From SZUA-430 sp034440355 (GTDB lineage Bacteria > Pseudomonadota > Alphaproteobacteria > Micropepsales > Micropepsaceae), in the NCBI GenBank assembly GCA_034440355.1, contig JAWXBY010000008.1:12965-76964 (forward strand): 64,000 nt of DNA, written 5' to 3'. The translations under genes were made by a program, and so were the position numbers. Each line of letters begins with the position of its first letter. Position 1 is the first letter of the stretch. Positions 17,099 through 26,444 of this stretch are shown one piece after another. Below the pieces are notes generated by a model. It made no database searches, was not told the origin of the DNA, and saw nothing but the letters and a program-made list of their open reading frames with translations.

Positions 17099-18289
17099 TT
17101 GAGCGAATTTCGGGCCTTCGTCGACATTGCCCCCTATGCCGCCCGGGCGGATCATAGTCGTGGCCGGCAGTGGCGTGAGCCCGAGAGCGCGACGCGCAGT
17201 CCTTATATGCGCGACCGGGACCGCATCATTCACTGCGGCGCCTTCCGGCGCATGAAGCACAAGACGCAGGTCTTCGTTTATCACGAAGGCGATTACTACC
17301 GGACGCGGCTGACCCATTCGCTGGAGGTCGCGCAGATCGCGCGGTCGATCAGCCGGGTGCTGCGGTTGGACGAGGATTTGGCTGAGGCTTTGGCGCTCGC
17401 TCATGACTTGGGTCATGCGCCGTTCGGGCATGCGGGCGAGGATGCGCTGGCGGCGGCGATGAAGCCGTACGGCGGGTTCGATCACAATGCGCATGCGTTG
17501 CGATTGGTCACGAAGCTGGAAGAGCGCTACGCCGAGTTCGATGGTTTGAACCTGACGTGGGAGACGCTTGAGGGTATCGTCAAACACAACGGTCCGCTGA
17601 TCGGGCCGTTGTCGAAGGGCGAGGCGTTGCCGCAGGCGATCTCGGAGTTCAACGCGGTTTTCGATTTGCGGCTTGATACGTTTGCGAGCGCTGAAGCGCA
17701 GGTCGCGGCACTGGCCGACGACATCGCTTACAACAATCACGACATCGATGATGGTCTGCGCGCCGGGCTGTTCACCGTTGAGGAGCTGTTGCCGTTGCCG
17801 CTTGTCGGCGGCATCTTTGCCGAGGTGCAGGCGCGCTACCCAGGGCTCGATCATTCGCGGCTTGTCAACGAGAGCGTGCGACGTTTGATCACGGCGATGA
17901 TCGACGATGCTCTGCGCGAGACGCTACGTCGCGTTTCGTCGATGAAGTTGAAAACCGCCGAAGACGTTCGCGTGTGCGGTCAGCCGCTGGTCGCGTTCAG
18001 CGATGAGATGCGGGCCAATGACAAGGCGCTGAAGGCGTTTCTTTTCAAGAACATGTACCGACACTTTAAGGTCAACCGCATGCTGTCCAAAGCCAAGCGC
18101 GTGTTGGCGGATTTGTTTGGTTTGCTGCTGAGCGAGCCGGGCGTCTTGCCGCCGCGCTGGGCGCAACTTTGCGATGAGCCGGGGACGTCGCGTACAGCGC
18201 GCGTTGTGTCGGACTACATCGCGGGCATGACCGACCGCTTTGCTCTGCAAGAGCATCGCCGTCTGTTCGCCGTCGAGTTGGACGTGTAG
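17099..18289 (+). CDS. dgt: Deoxyguanosinetriphosphate triphosphohydrolase-like protein
   Basis: HD-domain dNTP triphosphohydrolase, 396 residues. Metal-binding His and Asp are in RLTHSLEVAQIAR and ALAHDLGHAPFGHAGE; the N-terminal HSRGR and the CGAFRRMKHKTQVF block are typical of this group. Start chosen as TTG 17099 with GAGG eight bases upstream, because there is no ATG between the divergent erpA start and the conserved IAPYAARADHSRGR. It controls dNTP pools by removing triphosphate. It is followed after about 105 bases by the SPOR gene, the usual alphaproteobacterial order. Confidence 0.92.
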   Translation: MSEFRAFVDIAPYAARADHSRGRQWREPESATRSPYMRDRDRIIHCGAFRRMKHKTQVFVYHEGDYYRTRLTHSLEVAQIARSISRVLRLDEDLAEALALAHDLGHAPFGHAGEDALAAAMKPYGGFDHNAHALRLVTKLEERYAEFDGLNLTWETLEGIVKHNGPLIGPLSKGEALPQAISEFNAVFDLRLDTFASAEAQVAALADDIAYNNHDIDDGLRAGLFTVEELLPLPLVGGIFAEVQARYPGLDHSRLVNESVRRLITAMIDDALRETLRRVSSMKLKTAEDVRVCGQPLVAFSDEMRANDKALKAFLFKNMYRHFKVNRMLSKAKRVLADLFGLLLSEPGVLPPRWAQLCDEPGTSRTARVVSDYIAGMTDRFALQEHRRLFAVELDV

Positions 18290-18394
18290 CTATGCGAAAA
18301 GGCTTCGAAATTCCAAGTTTGGTCGGTGTACTCTGCAGAGGGCACGCCACGATTCGCGTCAACGCATGAATTCGTGCTGAGGGGATACAAAGTC

Positions 18395-19462
18395 ATGGTC
18401 AATCCTGATCGCAATTTATATGAGCCGCCGTACGACGATGCGTTGCTCTATGAAAGCGATCTCGAGCCGGAGAGGCCGCGTTCGCGTCCGCTCGTCGTGC
18501 TCTTGGGCATCGTTGTGCTTGCGGCGTTCGCGGGCGTTGTTTGGGTCGCTTATAATCAAGGCGTGAAGCACGGGCAGGGCGGTCCGCCGATCCTGTCGGC
18601 CGATGCCGGGCCGACACGCATCGAGGCTGACGGCGTAGCCGCCGAGCCGAAGGATGTTGCGGCCGACAAGAGCTATGACCGTTTGTTCGGCGATGCGTCG
18701 GAGCAGCCTGAGAATGTGCTGCCGCCGGCCGAGCAGCCGCGTGCGGTCGCGACGACGGCGGATCCTGCGGCGCCGGAGGAGACGGATGCGACGGCGGCCG
18801 GTGGCCCTGCCGCGACGGTTGTGACCGACCTGCAGCCGCCCGGCGCTGATCCGCGCATGGATTCGAACACGGGTGTCACTGGCCTTTCGCCGGTCACGCC
18901 GCAGCCGATCAGCAGTGCGCCGCCGACGCCGTTGGTATCGGGCAGCGAGGACATCACCAATACGCTGCCGCCGGTCGAAAGCGTTCCCGCGCCGAGTGCG
19001 CCGTCGCGTGTCGCGGCCGTGAAGCCGGCAGGACCGAAGGTTCTTACTGCGCCCGCCGCTTCTAAGCCGGCGGTCGCTACGCCGAGCGTGACAATGCCGA
19101 TTGCGCCGCCGCCTGCTGCTGTCGTCGAGACAGCTCCGGCCCCGGCACCTTCGGAAGCGCCGGCAGCCCTGACGGCTCCGACAGAATCGGTTGCCACGCC
19201 GGTCAGCGCGGGCGGTTCCGTGATGATCCAGTTGGGTTCGTTCCCGAACGACAAGCTGGCGGCCGGTGCCTGGGCGAAGATCAAGTCGTCGAACCAGGAG
19301 CTGCTCGGCGACTACAAACCGACCATCAAATCGGCGGAAATCGAAGGCAAAGGCACGTGGTTCCGGCTGCGCGTGGCCGGGTTCGCCGATAAGGCATCTG
19401 CCGCGAATGTGTGCGAGCAGCTGAAGGCCAACGGGCAGGCTTGCATCATCGCATCGAAGTGA
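18395..19462 (+). CDS. SPOR domain-containing inner-membrane protein
   Basis: 355 residues: a short cytoplasmic tail, one membrane helix at about residues 34-52 (VVLLGIVVLAAFAGVVWVA), a long Pro/Ala-rich periplasmic linker (to about residue 270) and a C-terminal SPOR domain opening with VMIQLGSFPN. SPOR domains bind denuded septal peptidoglycan, so this is a probable cell-division protein. The ATG at 18395 has GAGGGG ten bases upstream. It lies between dgt and nagZ. The Pro/Ala linker is low-complexity and likely disordered. Confidence 0.9.
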   Translation: MVNPDRNLYEPPYDDALLYESDLEPERPRSRPLVVLLGIVVLAAFAGVVWVAYNQGVKHGQGGPPILSADAGPTRIEADGVAAEPKDVAADKSYDRLFGDASEQPENVLPPAEQPRAVATTADPAAPEETDATAAGGPAATVVTDLQPPGADPRMDSNTGVTGLSPVTPQPISSAPPTPLVSGSEDITNTLPPVESVPAPSAPSRVAAVKPAGPKVLTAPAASKPAVATPSVTMPIAPPPAAVVETAPAPAPSEAPAALTAPTESVATPVSAGGSVMIQLGSFPNDKLAAGAWAKIKSSNQELLGDYKPTIKSAEIEGKGTWFRLRVAGFADKASAANVCEQLKANGQACIIASK

Positions 19463-19525
19463 TCTAAGCGCGGGGGCGCTATAGGCGCAGGGCCGTTGCC
19501 CTGCGTCGGAGGGAGTGGGCATCCC

Positions 19526-20542
19526 ATGACCGCACGAGCGGTTATTTTCGGCTGCGACGGCCATGAGCTGACCGCGGAAGAACGAACGTTTTTCCGCGAA
19601 GCCAAGCCGTGGGGCTTTATCCTGTTCAGCCGCAATTGCGGCTCGCCGGATCAGCTGCGCCGGTTGACCGCGAGCCTGCGCGAAAGCGTGGGTCGCAGCG
19701 ACGCGCCCATTCTGATCGATCAAGAGGGCGGGCGCGTGCAACGGCTGCGCGGCGAGCATTGGCGGTCGCGACCGCCGGCTGCGGTGTTCGGCGCGGTGAA
19801 CCGGCAGGATCCGGCTTCGGCGCGCGAGCTTGCCTATGACAACGCGCGGATTATGGCGGCGGAGCTGCATGATCTGGGCATCAACGTCGATTGCGTGCCT
19901 TGCATCGATGTGCCGATCGAAGGCGCGCACGACATTATCGGCGACCGGGCGTTCGGGCGCGATCCTTGGGTCGTGTCGTCGCTGGGCCAATCGGTGATCG
20001 ACGGGATGTTGGACGGCGGTGTGTTGCCGGTGATCAAGCATGTGCCGGGGCACGGACGGGCGCGATCGGACAGCCATATGGAATTGCCGGTGGTCGATAC
20101 GCCGCGCGAGGAACTTGAGCGGACCGACTTCGTGCCGTTTCGCGCCTTGGCGCGGGCTCCGTTCGCGATGACGGCGCATGTCGTTTACACCGACATTGAC
20201 CCGACAGGACCTGCGACGACGAGCAAGACGGTGATCGACGAAGTCGTGCGCGGGTTCATCGGCTTTGACGGCGCGTTGATGACGGATGATCTGAGCATGC
20301 GGGCGTTGAAGGGGACGTATGCCGAGCGCGCGCGGGCTTCGATCGCGGCGGGATGCGATCTCATTCTTCACTGCAACCGGAATATGGAGCATATGCGCGA
20401 GGTGGCCGATGCGACGCCGATGTTGAGCGGCAAGGCGCTGGCGCGGTGCGAGCGCGCGCTTGAGGCGCTACATCAGCCGAAGCCGTTTGCGGTGGCGCAG
20501 GCGCAATCGAAGCTCGATGCGACGCTCTCGGGGGTGGCATGA
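19526..20542 (+). CDS. nagZ: Beta-N-acetylhexosaminidase (GH3)
   Basis: 338-residue cytoplasmic glycosidase that removes GlcNAc from anhydro-muropeptides in peptidoglycan recycling. GH3 NagZ motifs: LIDQEGGRVQRLR, the catalytic-loop block KHVPGHGRARSDSH (general acid His) and the nucleophile Asp in LMTDDLSMRAL. ATG with GGAGGGAG upstream at 19508-19515. Its stop overlaps the scpA start as ATGA, so it heads a coupled nagZ-scpA-scpB run. Confidence 0.96.
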   Translation: MTARAVIFGCDGHELTAEERTFFREAKPWGFILFSRNCGSPDQLRRLTASLRESVGRSDAPILIDQEGGRVQRLRGEHWRSRPPAAVFGAVNRQDPASARELAYDNARIMAAELHDLGINVDCVPCIDVPIEGAHDIIGDRAFGRDPWVVSSLGQSVIDGMLDGGVLPVIKHVPGHGRARSDSHMELPVVDTPREELERTDFVPFRALARAPFAMTAHVVYTDIDPTGPATTSKTVIDEVVRGFIGFDGALMTDDLSMRALKGTYAERARASIAAGCDLILHCNRNMEHMREVADATPMLSGKALARCERALEALHQPKPFAVAQAQSKLDATLSGVA

Positions 20543-21345
20543 GCATGACGTTCGATACCGGCGCGCCGACGCCTGAGCCGTCGCCCGAAGATGCGTTGAT
20601 CATCGACGTCGACGGTTATGAAGGGCCGCTCGACGTGTTGTTGGCGTTGGCGCGGGCGCAGAAGGTTGATCTGCGTAAGATCTCGATCCTGGCGTTGGCG
20701 GAGCAGTATTTGCTGTTCATTGCGGCGGCGCGGGTGAAGCAGCTTGATCTGGCGGCCGACTATCTGGTGATGGCGTCGTGGCTGGCTTATCTGAAGTCGA
20801 AGCTGCTGCTGCCGGAGCCGGAGAGTGACGGTGAGCCTTCGGCGGATGAATTGGCTGAACGGTTGACGCTGCAATTGCAGCGGCTTGAGGCGATCCGGAT
20901 GGCGGCGACGCGGTTGATGTCGCGCGATCGGCTGGGCACCGAGGTGTTTCTGCGCGGTTCACCGGAAGGCATCCGCGTGATCAAGACGCCGCAGTATTCG
21001 GATACGCTGCTTGATCTGCTGAAAGCCTATTCGACGCAGCGCGTGAAGAAGATCGCGCACAGCAGTTACGAGCTTCAACGCTTGCCGTTGTTCGCCATCG
21101 AGGATGCGCGGCATCGGCTTGAGAAGATGCTGGGCGTCATCATTGACTGGTCGACGATCGACATGCTGGTGCCGACCGAGTTTTCGACGGGCCGGCCGCG
21201 GCGTACCGGTATCGCCAGCACCTTGTCGGCGAGCCTGGAGATGGCGCGCGACGGCCTGGTGGAGCTGCGGCAGATGGCGCCGTTCGCGCCGCTTTACGTG
21301 CGCCGACGTCCCGAACAACAATCCGAAGAAGAGGTCGCGACATGA
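20539..21345 (+). CDS. scpA: Segregation and condensation protein A
   Basis: 268-residue kleisin subunit of the SMC-ScpA-ScpB condensin complex, needed for chromosome compaction and segregation. The N-terminal block VDGYEGPLDVLLALARAQKVDL followed by ISILALAEQYL is the ScpA signature, and the C-terminal winged-helix region lies near residues 175-255. Starts on an ATGA overlap with nagZ and ends on an ATGA overlap with scpB. Confidence 0.96.
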   Translation: MSMTFDTGAPTPEPSPEDALIIDVDGYEGPLDVLLALARAQKVDLRKISILALAEQYLLFIAAARVKQLDLAADYLVMASWLAYLKSKLLLPEPESDGEPSADELAERLTLQLQRLEAIRMAATRLMSRDRLGTEVFLRGSPEGIRVIKTPQYSDTLLDLLKAYSTQRVKKIAHSSYELQRLPLFAIEDARHRLEKMLGVIIDWSTIDMLVPTEFSTGRPRRTGIASTLSASLEMARDGLVELRQMAPFAPLYVRRRPEQQSEEEVAT

Positions 21346-22103
21346 CGCCCCAGAAGGTGCACGCCATGAAGCTCGACGATGAAAGCCCCGATGACACCCA
21401 GCAAGACGGTCATGGCATCGTGACGCGTTTGTTCCCGGGCGATGCGATTCCGCAGAGCGCGGCGCATCTGCGCATGCTTGAGGCGGTGTTGTTCGCGGCG
21501 GCCGAGCCGCTCGATGAAGGCACGATTGCCGAGCGCTTGCCGCCTGACGCGGATGTGCCTGCGCTGTTGGACGAGTTGGCCCAGGTCTATGCAAAGCGCG
21601 GTGTGAACCTCGTTCGCGTGGCCGGACGTTGGGCGTTTCGGACGGCGCCGGATTTGGCGCATGTGCTGCAGCGGAATGCGGTCGAGCAGAAGCGTCTGTC
21701 GCGAGCGGCGATGGAGACGCTGGCGATCGTTGCCTATCACCAGCCGGTGACGCGGGCGGAGATCGAAGAGATTCGCGGCGTGACGATCAACAAGGGCACG
21801 CTCGACATCCTGCTGGAACTTGGTTGGGTGAAGATGCGCGGGCGGCGGCGGGTGCCGGGGCGGCCTGTCACCTATGGCACGACCGACGACTTCCTTTTGC
21901 ACTTCGGCTTGGACAAGGTGTCGGACTTGCCGGGGCTCGACGAATTGCGGGCCGCGGGTGTGCTCGAAGGGCGCATTCCGGTCGGGTTTGGCGTTCCCTC
22001 ACCCAGCGACTCGCTGGCCATGGACGAGGACCCGCTGGACATCAACGACACCGGCGAAACGTTCGAACCTGAGACACCGGACCCGAAAGGTGAGGATGCG
22101 TAG
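21342..22103 (+). CDS. scpB: Segregation and condensation protein B
   Basis: 253-residue winged-helix partner of ScpA. Conserved: HLRMLEAVLFAAAEPLDE, METLAIVAYHQPVTRAEIEEIRG split around the wing, and GRPVTYGTTDDFLLHFGL. The first ATG (21342) overlaps the scpA stop; an internal ATG at codon 9 is possible. The C-terminal 60 residues are acidic and poorly conserved. The tat genes follow after about 145 bases. Confidence 0.95.
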   Translation: MTPQKVHAMKLDDESPDDTQQDGHGIVTRLFPGDAIPQSAAHLRMLEAVLFAAAEPLDEGTIAERLPPDADVPALLDELAQVYAKRGVNLVRVAGRWAFRTAPDLAHVLQRNAVEQKRLSRAAMETLAIVAYHQPVTRAEIEEIRGVTINKGTLDILLELGWVKMRGRRRVPGRPVTYGTTDDFLLHFGLDKVSDLPGLDELRAAGVLEGRIPVGFGVPSPSDSLAMDEDPLDINDTGETFEPETPDPKGEDA

Positions 22104-22248
22104 GGCGGAGCCCCGCCGTTTTACCGTCAATTTCAGCATGCCTGGTCTGGTCGATTGCGCCCGGGTGCACCATTTGGGACAATTGGGGCAAGCGGCCGGT
22201 TAATTGCATCCGACGGCGGATGCAGGGACGGCTTTGAAGGATCAAAAC

Positions 22249-22449
22249 ATGGGTGGCATGTCGATTTGGCACTGGCTCGTCGTCGGGGTGATTGTGCTCA
22301 TCCTGTTCGGCGGCCGCGGCAAGATTTCGGAGATTATGGGCGACGTTGCGCGCGGCATCAAAAGCTTCCGCAAGGGTCTCGCGGAAGACGAGAAGCCGAT
22401 TGAGCAGGCACAGAAGGACGCCGCCGAGAAAGAGCGCGTCAAGAACTAG
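22249..22449 (+). CDS. tatA: Sec-independent translocase protein TatA
   Basis: 66 residues: a membrane helix (WHWLVVGVIVLILFG), the hinge, then an amphipathic helix beginning RGKISEIMGDVARGIKSFRKG, and a charged tail. It forms the pore-like oligomer of the twin-arginine export system. ATG 22249 has GAAGG upstream; longer starts add only non-conserved residues. First gene of tatABC. Confidence 0.95.
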   Translation: MGGMSIWHWLVVGVIVLILFGGRGKISEIMGDVARGIKSFRKGLAEDEKPIEQAQKDAAEKERVKN

Positions 22450-22464
22450 AGGCGCGATCAGCGC

Positions 22465-22803
22465 ATGTTCGACATCGGCTGGAGCGAGCTTCTGGTCATC
22501 GGCATCGTTGCGTTGCTGGTGATCGGACCTAAGGATTTGCCGCAAGCGTTTCGCACGGTCGGCCAGTGGGTCGGCAAGGCGCGGGCGCTGGCGCGCGAAT
22601 TCCAGGGGCACGTCGACGAACTGATGCGCGAATCCGAAGTCGAGGACATGAAGCGCGAGTTCAACGAGATGGCGCGGCCGCCCGAACTCGACGGGATCGA
22701 AGACGAATTGATGGCGGGCCATTCGCCCAAACCGAAGAAGGTCGAGCCTGCCGTGCCGCCGCCCGACACCGACAAACCGCTCGCCGATCCGCCGCCCCCA
22801 TGA
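22465..22803 (+). CDS. tatB: Sec-independent translocase protein TatB
   Basis: 112-residue Tat receptor subunit. The N-terminal MFDIGWSELLVIGIVALLVI with Glu8 in the membrane helix is diagnostic, then GPKDLPQAFRTVGQWVGKAR. The tail is Pro-rich. 15 bases after tatA; its stop overlaps the tatC start as ATGA. Confidence 0.96.
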   Translation: MFDIGWSELLVIGIVALLVIGPKDLPQAFRTVGQWVGKARALAREFQGHVDELMRESEVEDMKREFNEMARPPELDGIEDELMAGHSPKPKKVEPAVPPPDTDKPLADPPPP

Positions 22804-23606
22804 GCAAGCCTGCTGACGACGATGCGCATATCGAGGCGTCCCGCGCGCCGTTGCTCGATCATTTGATCGAGCTGCGCAAGCGGTTGATGTGGTCGCTGGT
22901 GGGTTTCGTCGTTGCGTTCGTCGGTTGCTATTTCTTTGCCGAACAGATTTACGCGTTCCTGACGCATCCGTTGGCTGTGGCGCTTGAAGGGCAGCCAGGC
23001 CGGCGGATGATCTACACCGCGCTCTACGAGACGTTTTTCACCTACATCAAGGTCGCCGGGTTCGGCGCGCTGTGCATCTCGTTTCCGATTATCGCTTCGC
23101 AGGTTTGGATGTTTGTGGCGCCAGGTTTGTATCGCGACGAGCGGCGTGCGTTTCTTCCGTTCCTCTTTGCGACGCCCATTTTGTTCATTATGGGGTCGGC
23201 GCTCGTCTATTACGGGCTGATGCCGGTGATGATCCACTTCTTCCTCGGGTTCGAGACGCCGGGCGGGCAGGGGTCGTTGCCCATTCAGCTTGAGGCGAAG
23301 GTTTCCGACTATCTCGATCTGGTGATGAGTTTCATCTTCGCCTTCGGTTTGAGTTTTCAGTTGCCGGTGTTGTTGACGCTTCTGGGGCGCGTGGGTTTGG
23401 TCACGTCGGACTTCCTCAAGCGCAATCGGCGCTATGCGATCGTGTTCGCTTTTGTCGTCGCGGCGGTTCTGACGCCCCCGGACATCATCAGCCAGTTTGC
23501 CCTGGCGATTCCCTTGATCATCCTCTTCGAGGCGTCGATCTGGAGCGTCCAGTTGATCGAAAAGCAGCGGGCGGATGAGGCCAAAAGGGCGGAAAGCGCC
23601 GTTTAG
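22800..23606 (+). CDS. tatC: Sec-independent translocase protein TatC
   Basis: 268-residue polytopic membrane protein with six predicted helices; it binds the twin-arginine signal peptide. Conserved: HLIELRKRL near residue 20, ETFFTYIKVAGFGAL, FVAPGLYRDERR and FGLSFQLPVLLTLLGRVG. The start overlaps the tatB stop. Confidence 0.97.
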   Translation: MSKPADDDAHIEASRAPLLDHLIELRKRLMWSLVGFVVAFVGCYFFAEQIYAFLTHPLAVALEGQPGRRMIYTALYETFFTYIKVAGFGALCISFPIIASQVWMFVAPGLYRDERRAFLPFLFATPILFIMGSALVYYGLMPVMIHFFLGFETPGGQGSLPIQLEAKVSDYLDLVMSFIFAFGLSFQLPVLLTLLGRVGLVTSDFLKRNRRYAIVFAFVVAAVLTPPDIISQFALAIPLIILFEASIWSVQLIEKQRADEAKRAESAV

Positions 23607-23667
23607 CCCCGTTGTGGCCTGGGCCGTTCGCCGTTAAGAAGCGCCCTCCAACTTAGGCCGCTTCGTC

Positions 23668-24957
23668 ATGCACGACATTCGATTCATCCGCGAAAATCCT
23701 GCCGCCTTCGATGAGGGTCTCGGCCGCCGCGGGTTGTCGGCACTGTCGCGGCAGATTCTGGACATCGATCAGGCGTGGCGCGACGCGACGAAGAAGCTAC
23801 AAGACATGCAGTCGCTGCGGAATGACGCGTCGAAGAAGATCGGGCAAGCCAAGGCGCAGAAGAATGTGGCCGAGGCGCAGCGGTTGATGGCCGATGTCGC
23901 GCGTTTGAAGGACGAAATTCCGGCGACCGAATTGCGCGTGCGCGAGTCGGAAGAGGCGCTGAACGAGTTGCTCAGCACGATCCCGAACTTGCCCGCAGCC
24001 GATGTGCCGGATGGGCCTGACGAGACGGCGAACAAGGAAGCGCGGCGCGTGGGGTCTCCGCGGTCGACGAATTTTGCGCCCAAACAGCACTTCGATCTTG
24101 GCGAAGCGTTGAAGCTGATGGACTTCGACGCGGCGTCGAAGATGTCGGGTGCGCGGTTCGTGCTGTTGCGCGGGCCGTTGGCGCGGCTTGAGCGCGCGAT
24201 TGCGAATTTTATGCTCGATCTGCATACGGAGACGTTCGGGTATCAGGAAGTAGTGCCGCCGTTTCTGGTGCGCGATCAGGCGATGTTCGGTACGGCGCAG
24301 CTGCCGAAGTTTCGCGAGGAGCAATTCGGAACGACGAACGGCTATTGGCTGATCCCGACGTCGGAAGTGCCGCTCACAAATCAGGTGCGCGAGACGATCT
24401 TGGACGAGGCGCAATTGCCGATGCGGTTTACGGCGTGGACGCCGTGTTTCCGGTCAGAGGCGGGTGCTGCGGGCAAAGACACGCGCGGCATGATCCGTTT
24501 GCATCAATTTTCGAAGGTTGAACTCGTGTCGATCACGACGCCGGAGAATTCCGATGCCGAGCATGAACGTATGGTGTCGTGCGCAGAAGAGGTGTTGAAG
24601 CGGCTGGGTCTTGCGTATCGCACGATGGTGCTGTCCACGGGCGACATGGGTTTCTCTGCCCGCAAGACCTACGATATCGAGGTTTGGCTGCCGGGACAGA
24701 ATGCGTTTCGCGAGATTTCCAGCTGTTCAAATTGCGGGGACTTTCAGGCGCGGCGCATGGATGCGCGTTACCGCCCAGCCGGCGATGCGAAGGGCACGCG
24801 GTTCGTTCATACGCTGAACGGATCGGGACTTGCGGTCGGGCGGACGCTGGTTGCCGTGCTTGAGAATTATCAGCAGGCGGATGGGTCGATCGCCGTACCC
24901 GACGTCCTGAAGTCATACATGGGCGGCGTCGAGGTCATTGCGGCTCATGGTGCGTAA
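23668..24957 (+). CDS. serS: Seryl-tRNA synthetase
   Basis: 429-residue class II synthetase. An N-terminal coiled-coil arm (about 30-100) is followed by the catalytic core with motif 2 (FTAWTPCFRSEAGAAGKDTRG) and motif 3 (LNGSGLAVGRTLVAVLENYQ). It charges tRNA-Ser and tRNA-Sec. The order tatABC-serS-surE-pcm is conserved in alphaproteobacteria. Its stop lies inside the surE start region. Confidence 0.97.
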   Translation: MHDIRFIRENPAAFDEGLGRRGLSALSRQILDIDQAWRDATKKLQDMQSLRNDASKKIGQAKAQKNVAEAQRLMADVARLKDEIPATELRVRESEEALNELLSTIPNLPAADVPDGPDETANKEARRVGSPRSTNFAPKQHFDLGEALKLMDFDAASKMSGARFVLLRGPLARLERAIANFMLDLHTETFGYQEVVPPFLVRDQAMFGTAQLPKFREEQFGTTNGYWLIPTSEVPLTNQVRETILDEAQLPMRFTAWTPCFRSEAGAAGKDTRGMIRLHQFSKVELVSITTPENSDAEHERMVSCAEEVLKRLGLAYRTMVLSTGDMGFSARKTYDIEVWLPGQNAFREISSCSNCGDFQARRMDARYRPAGDAKGTRFVHTLNGSGLAVGRTLVAVLENYQQADGSIAVPDVLKSYMGGVEVIAAHGA

Positions 24958-25759
24958 GAACGAAGACAAGCTTCCGATCCGGATTCTGTTGTCGAACGAC
25001 GACGGCATTAACGCGCCGGGGCTTGAGGTTCTGGAGAAGATCGCGGCGTCGATCTCGGATGACGTTTGGGTCGTGGCGCCGGAGAGCGAAGAGAGCGGGG
25101 CGTCGCGCAAGCTGACGCTGACGCTGCCTTTGCGTCTGCGGCAGGTCGGCAACCGGCGTTATGCCGTGCAGGGGACGCCGACGGACTCTGTCCTGATGGG
25201 CGTGACGCAGGTCTTGAAGGACAAGCGGCCGGATCTTGTACTGTCGGGCGTGAACCGCGGCGCGAACATGGCCGACGACGTGACCTATTCCGGCACGATC
25301 GCGGCGGCCATGGAGGGCACGGGGCTTGGCATTCCGTCAATTGCGCTCAGCCAGACGTACGGGTTTGAAGACGGACGGCCGGTGACGTGGGCGTGCGCCG
25401 CGTATCACGGTCCGTGGTTGGTGCGCAAACTGTTGGAAGTGGGTTGGCCGAAGGACGTGCTGATCAACATCAACTTCCCGGATGCGCTGCCGGAATCGGT
25501 CGAACGGGTCGAAGTGACGTCGCAGGGTAAGCGCGATCAGTCTCAGGCGAATATTATTGAGCGCATGGATGTGCGTGGGAACCCTTACTATTGGCTCGGG
25601 TTTACGCGGATGCGGAGCAACCCGCCTGAGGGTACGGATCTGCGCGCCATCTACGATGGTCGTATTTCAGTAACACCTTTGCATTTGAATCTAACGGAAG
25701 AGCGGGCGCGCAAGGCGCTCGCACAGCATATTCCCGGCGCGCCGCCCAAGATCAACTAA
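24947..25759 (+). CDS. surE: 5'/3'-nucleotidase SurE
   Basis: 270-residue divalent-metal phosphatase acting on nucleoside monophosphates, linked to stationary-phase survival. Metal-site motifs: ILLSNDDGINAPGLE, PESEESGASRKLT and SGVNRGANMADDVTYSGT. ATG 24947 overlaps the serS end by 11 bases; a TTG at 24938 is an alternative with worse spacing. Followed by pcm after 28 bases. Confidence 0.96.
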   Translation: MVRKNEDKLPIRILLSNDDGINAPGLEVLEKIAASISDDVWVVAPESEESGASRKLTLTLPLRLRQVGNRRYAVQGTPTDSVLMGVTQVLKDKRPDLVLSGVNRGANMADDVTYSGTIAAAMEGTGLGIPSIALSQTYGFEDGRPVTWACAAYHGPWLVRKLLEVGWPKDVLININFPDALPESVERVEVTSQGKRDQSQANIIERMDVRGNPYYWLGFTRMRSNPPEGTDLRAIYDGRISVTPLHLNLTEERARKALAQHIPGAPPKIN

Positions 25760-25787
25760 CGCGCCCAAGAGCCCCGCGAGGCGCCGA

Positions 25788-26444
25788 ATGCATACCGACG
25801 TGCGGATGATTCAGCTTCTGATGGAGCTGCGCCGACAAGGGATTACGGATACCGAGGTTCTGTCGGCGATGGAGACGACGCCGCGGGAGCTGTTCGTGCC
25901 GGCGGTGTTTCAGGACCGCGCGTATGACAATGTGGCGCTGCCGATCGATGCGGGGCAGACGATCAGTCAGCCTTATGTCGTTGCCTACATGACGGCAGCG
26001 CTTGAGCTGAAGCCTTCGCTGCGCGTGCTGGAGGTTGGCACCGGCACCGGGTATCAGACGGCGATCCTGGCGAAGCTCGCGCGACGGATCTACACGATCG
26101 AACGGCACGCGAGTTTGGCGGAGCTGGCGCAGGAACGTCTTAAGAAACTTAAGCTCTTCAACGTCGACGTGCGGGTCAGCGACGGCATGCGCGGCTGGCC
26201 GGGGCAGGCGCCCTTCGACCGCATCATCGTGACGGCCGCCGCGCGCGAAAATCCGCCGCAAGAATTGTTAAATCAACTGAATATTAAGGGACTCATTGTT
26301 ATTCCAATTGATCGAGGTGTCGATGGGCAGGTGCTAGTCCGCATAAGACGGACGGCGCAAGGTTTTCAGAGCACGGATCTGCTGCCCGTGAAGTTCGTGC
26401 CCTTGTTGGAAGGCGTGGCAAAGCGTGATGGAGCGGACGGGTGA
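25788..26444 (+). CDS. pcm: Protein-L-isoaspartate O-methyltransferase
   Basis: 218-residue SAM-dependent repair enzyme for isoaspartyl residues. Motif I is LEVGTGTGYQTAILAKL, preceded by the family-specific AGQTISQPYVVAYMT; the post-I acidic residue is in YTIERH. The surE-pcm-nlpD order matches that of the classic stationary-phase operon. It overlaps the nlpD-like gene by 17 bases. Confidence 0.95.
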   Translation: MHTDVRMIQLLMELRRQGITDTEVLSAMETTPRELFVPAVFQDRAYDNVALPIDAGQTISQPYVVAYMTAALELKPSLRVLEVGTGTGYQTAILAKLARRIYTIERHASLAELAQERLKKLKLFNVDVRVSDGMRGWPGQAPFDRIIVTAAARENPPQELLNQLNIKGLIVIPIDRGVDGQVLVRIRRTAQGFQSTDLLPVKFVPLLEGVAKRDGADG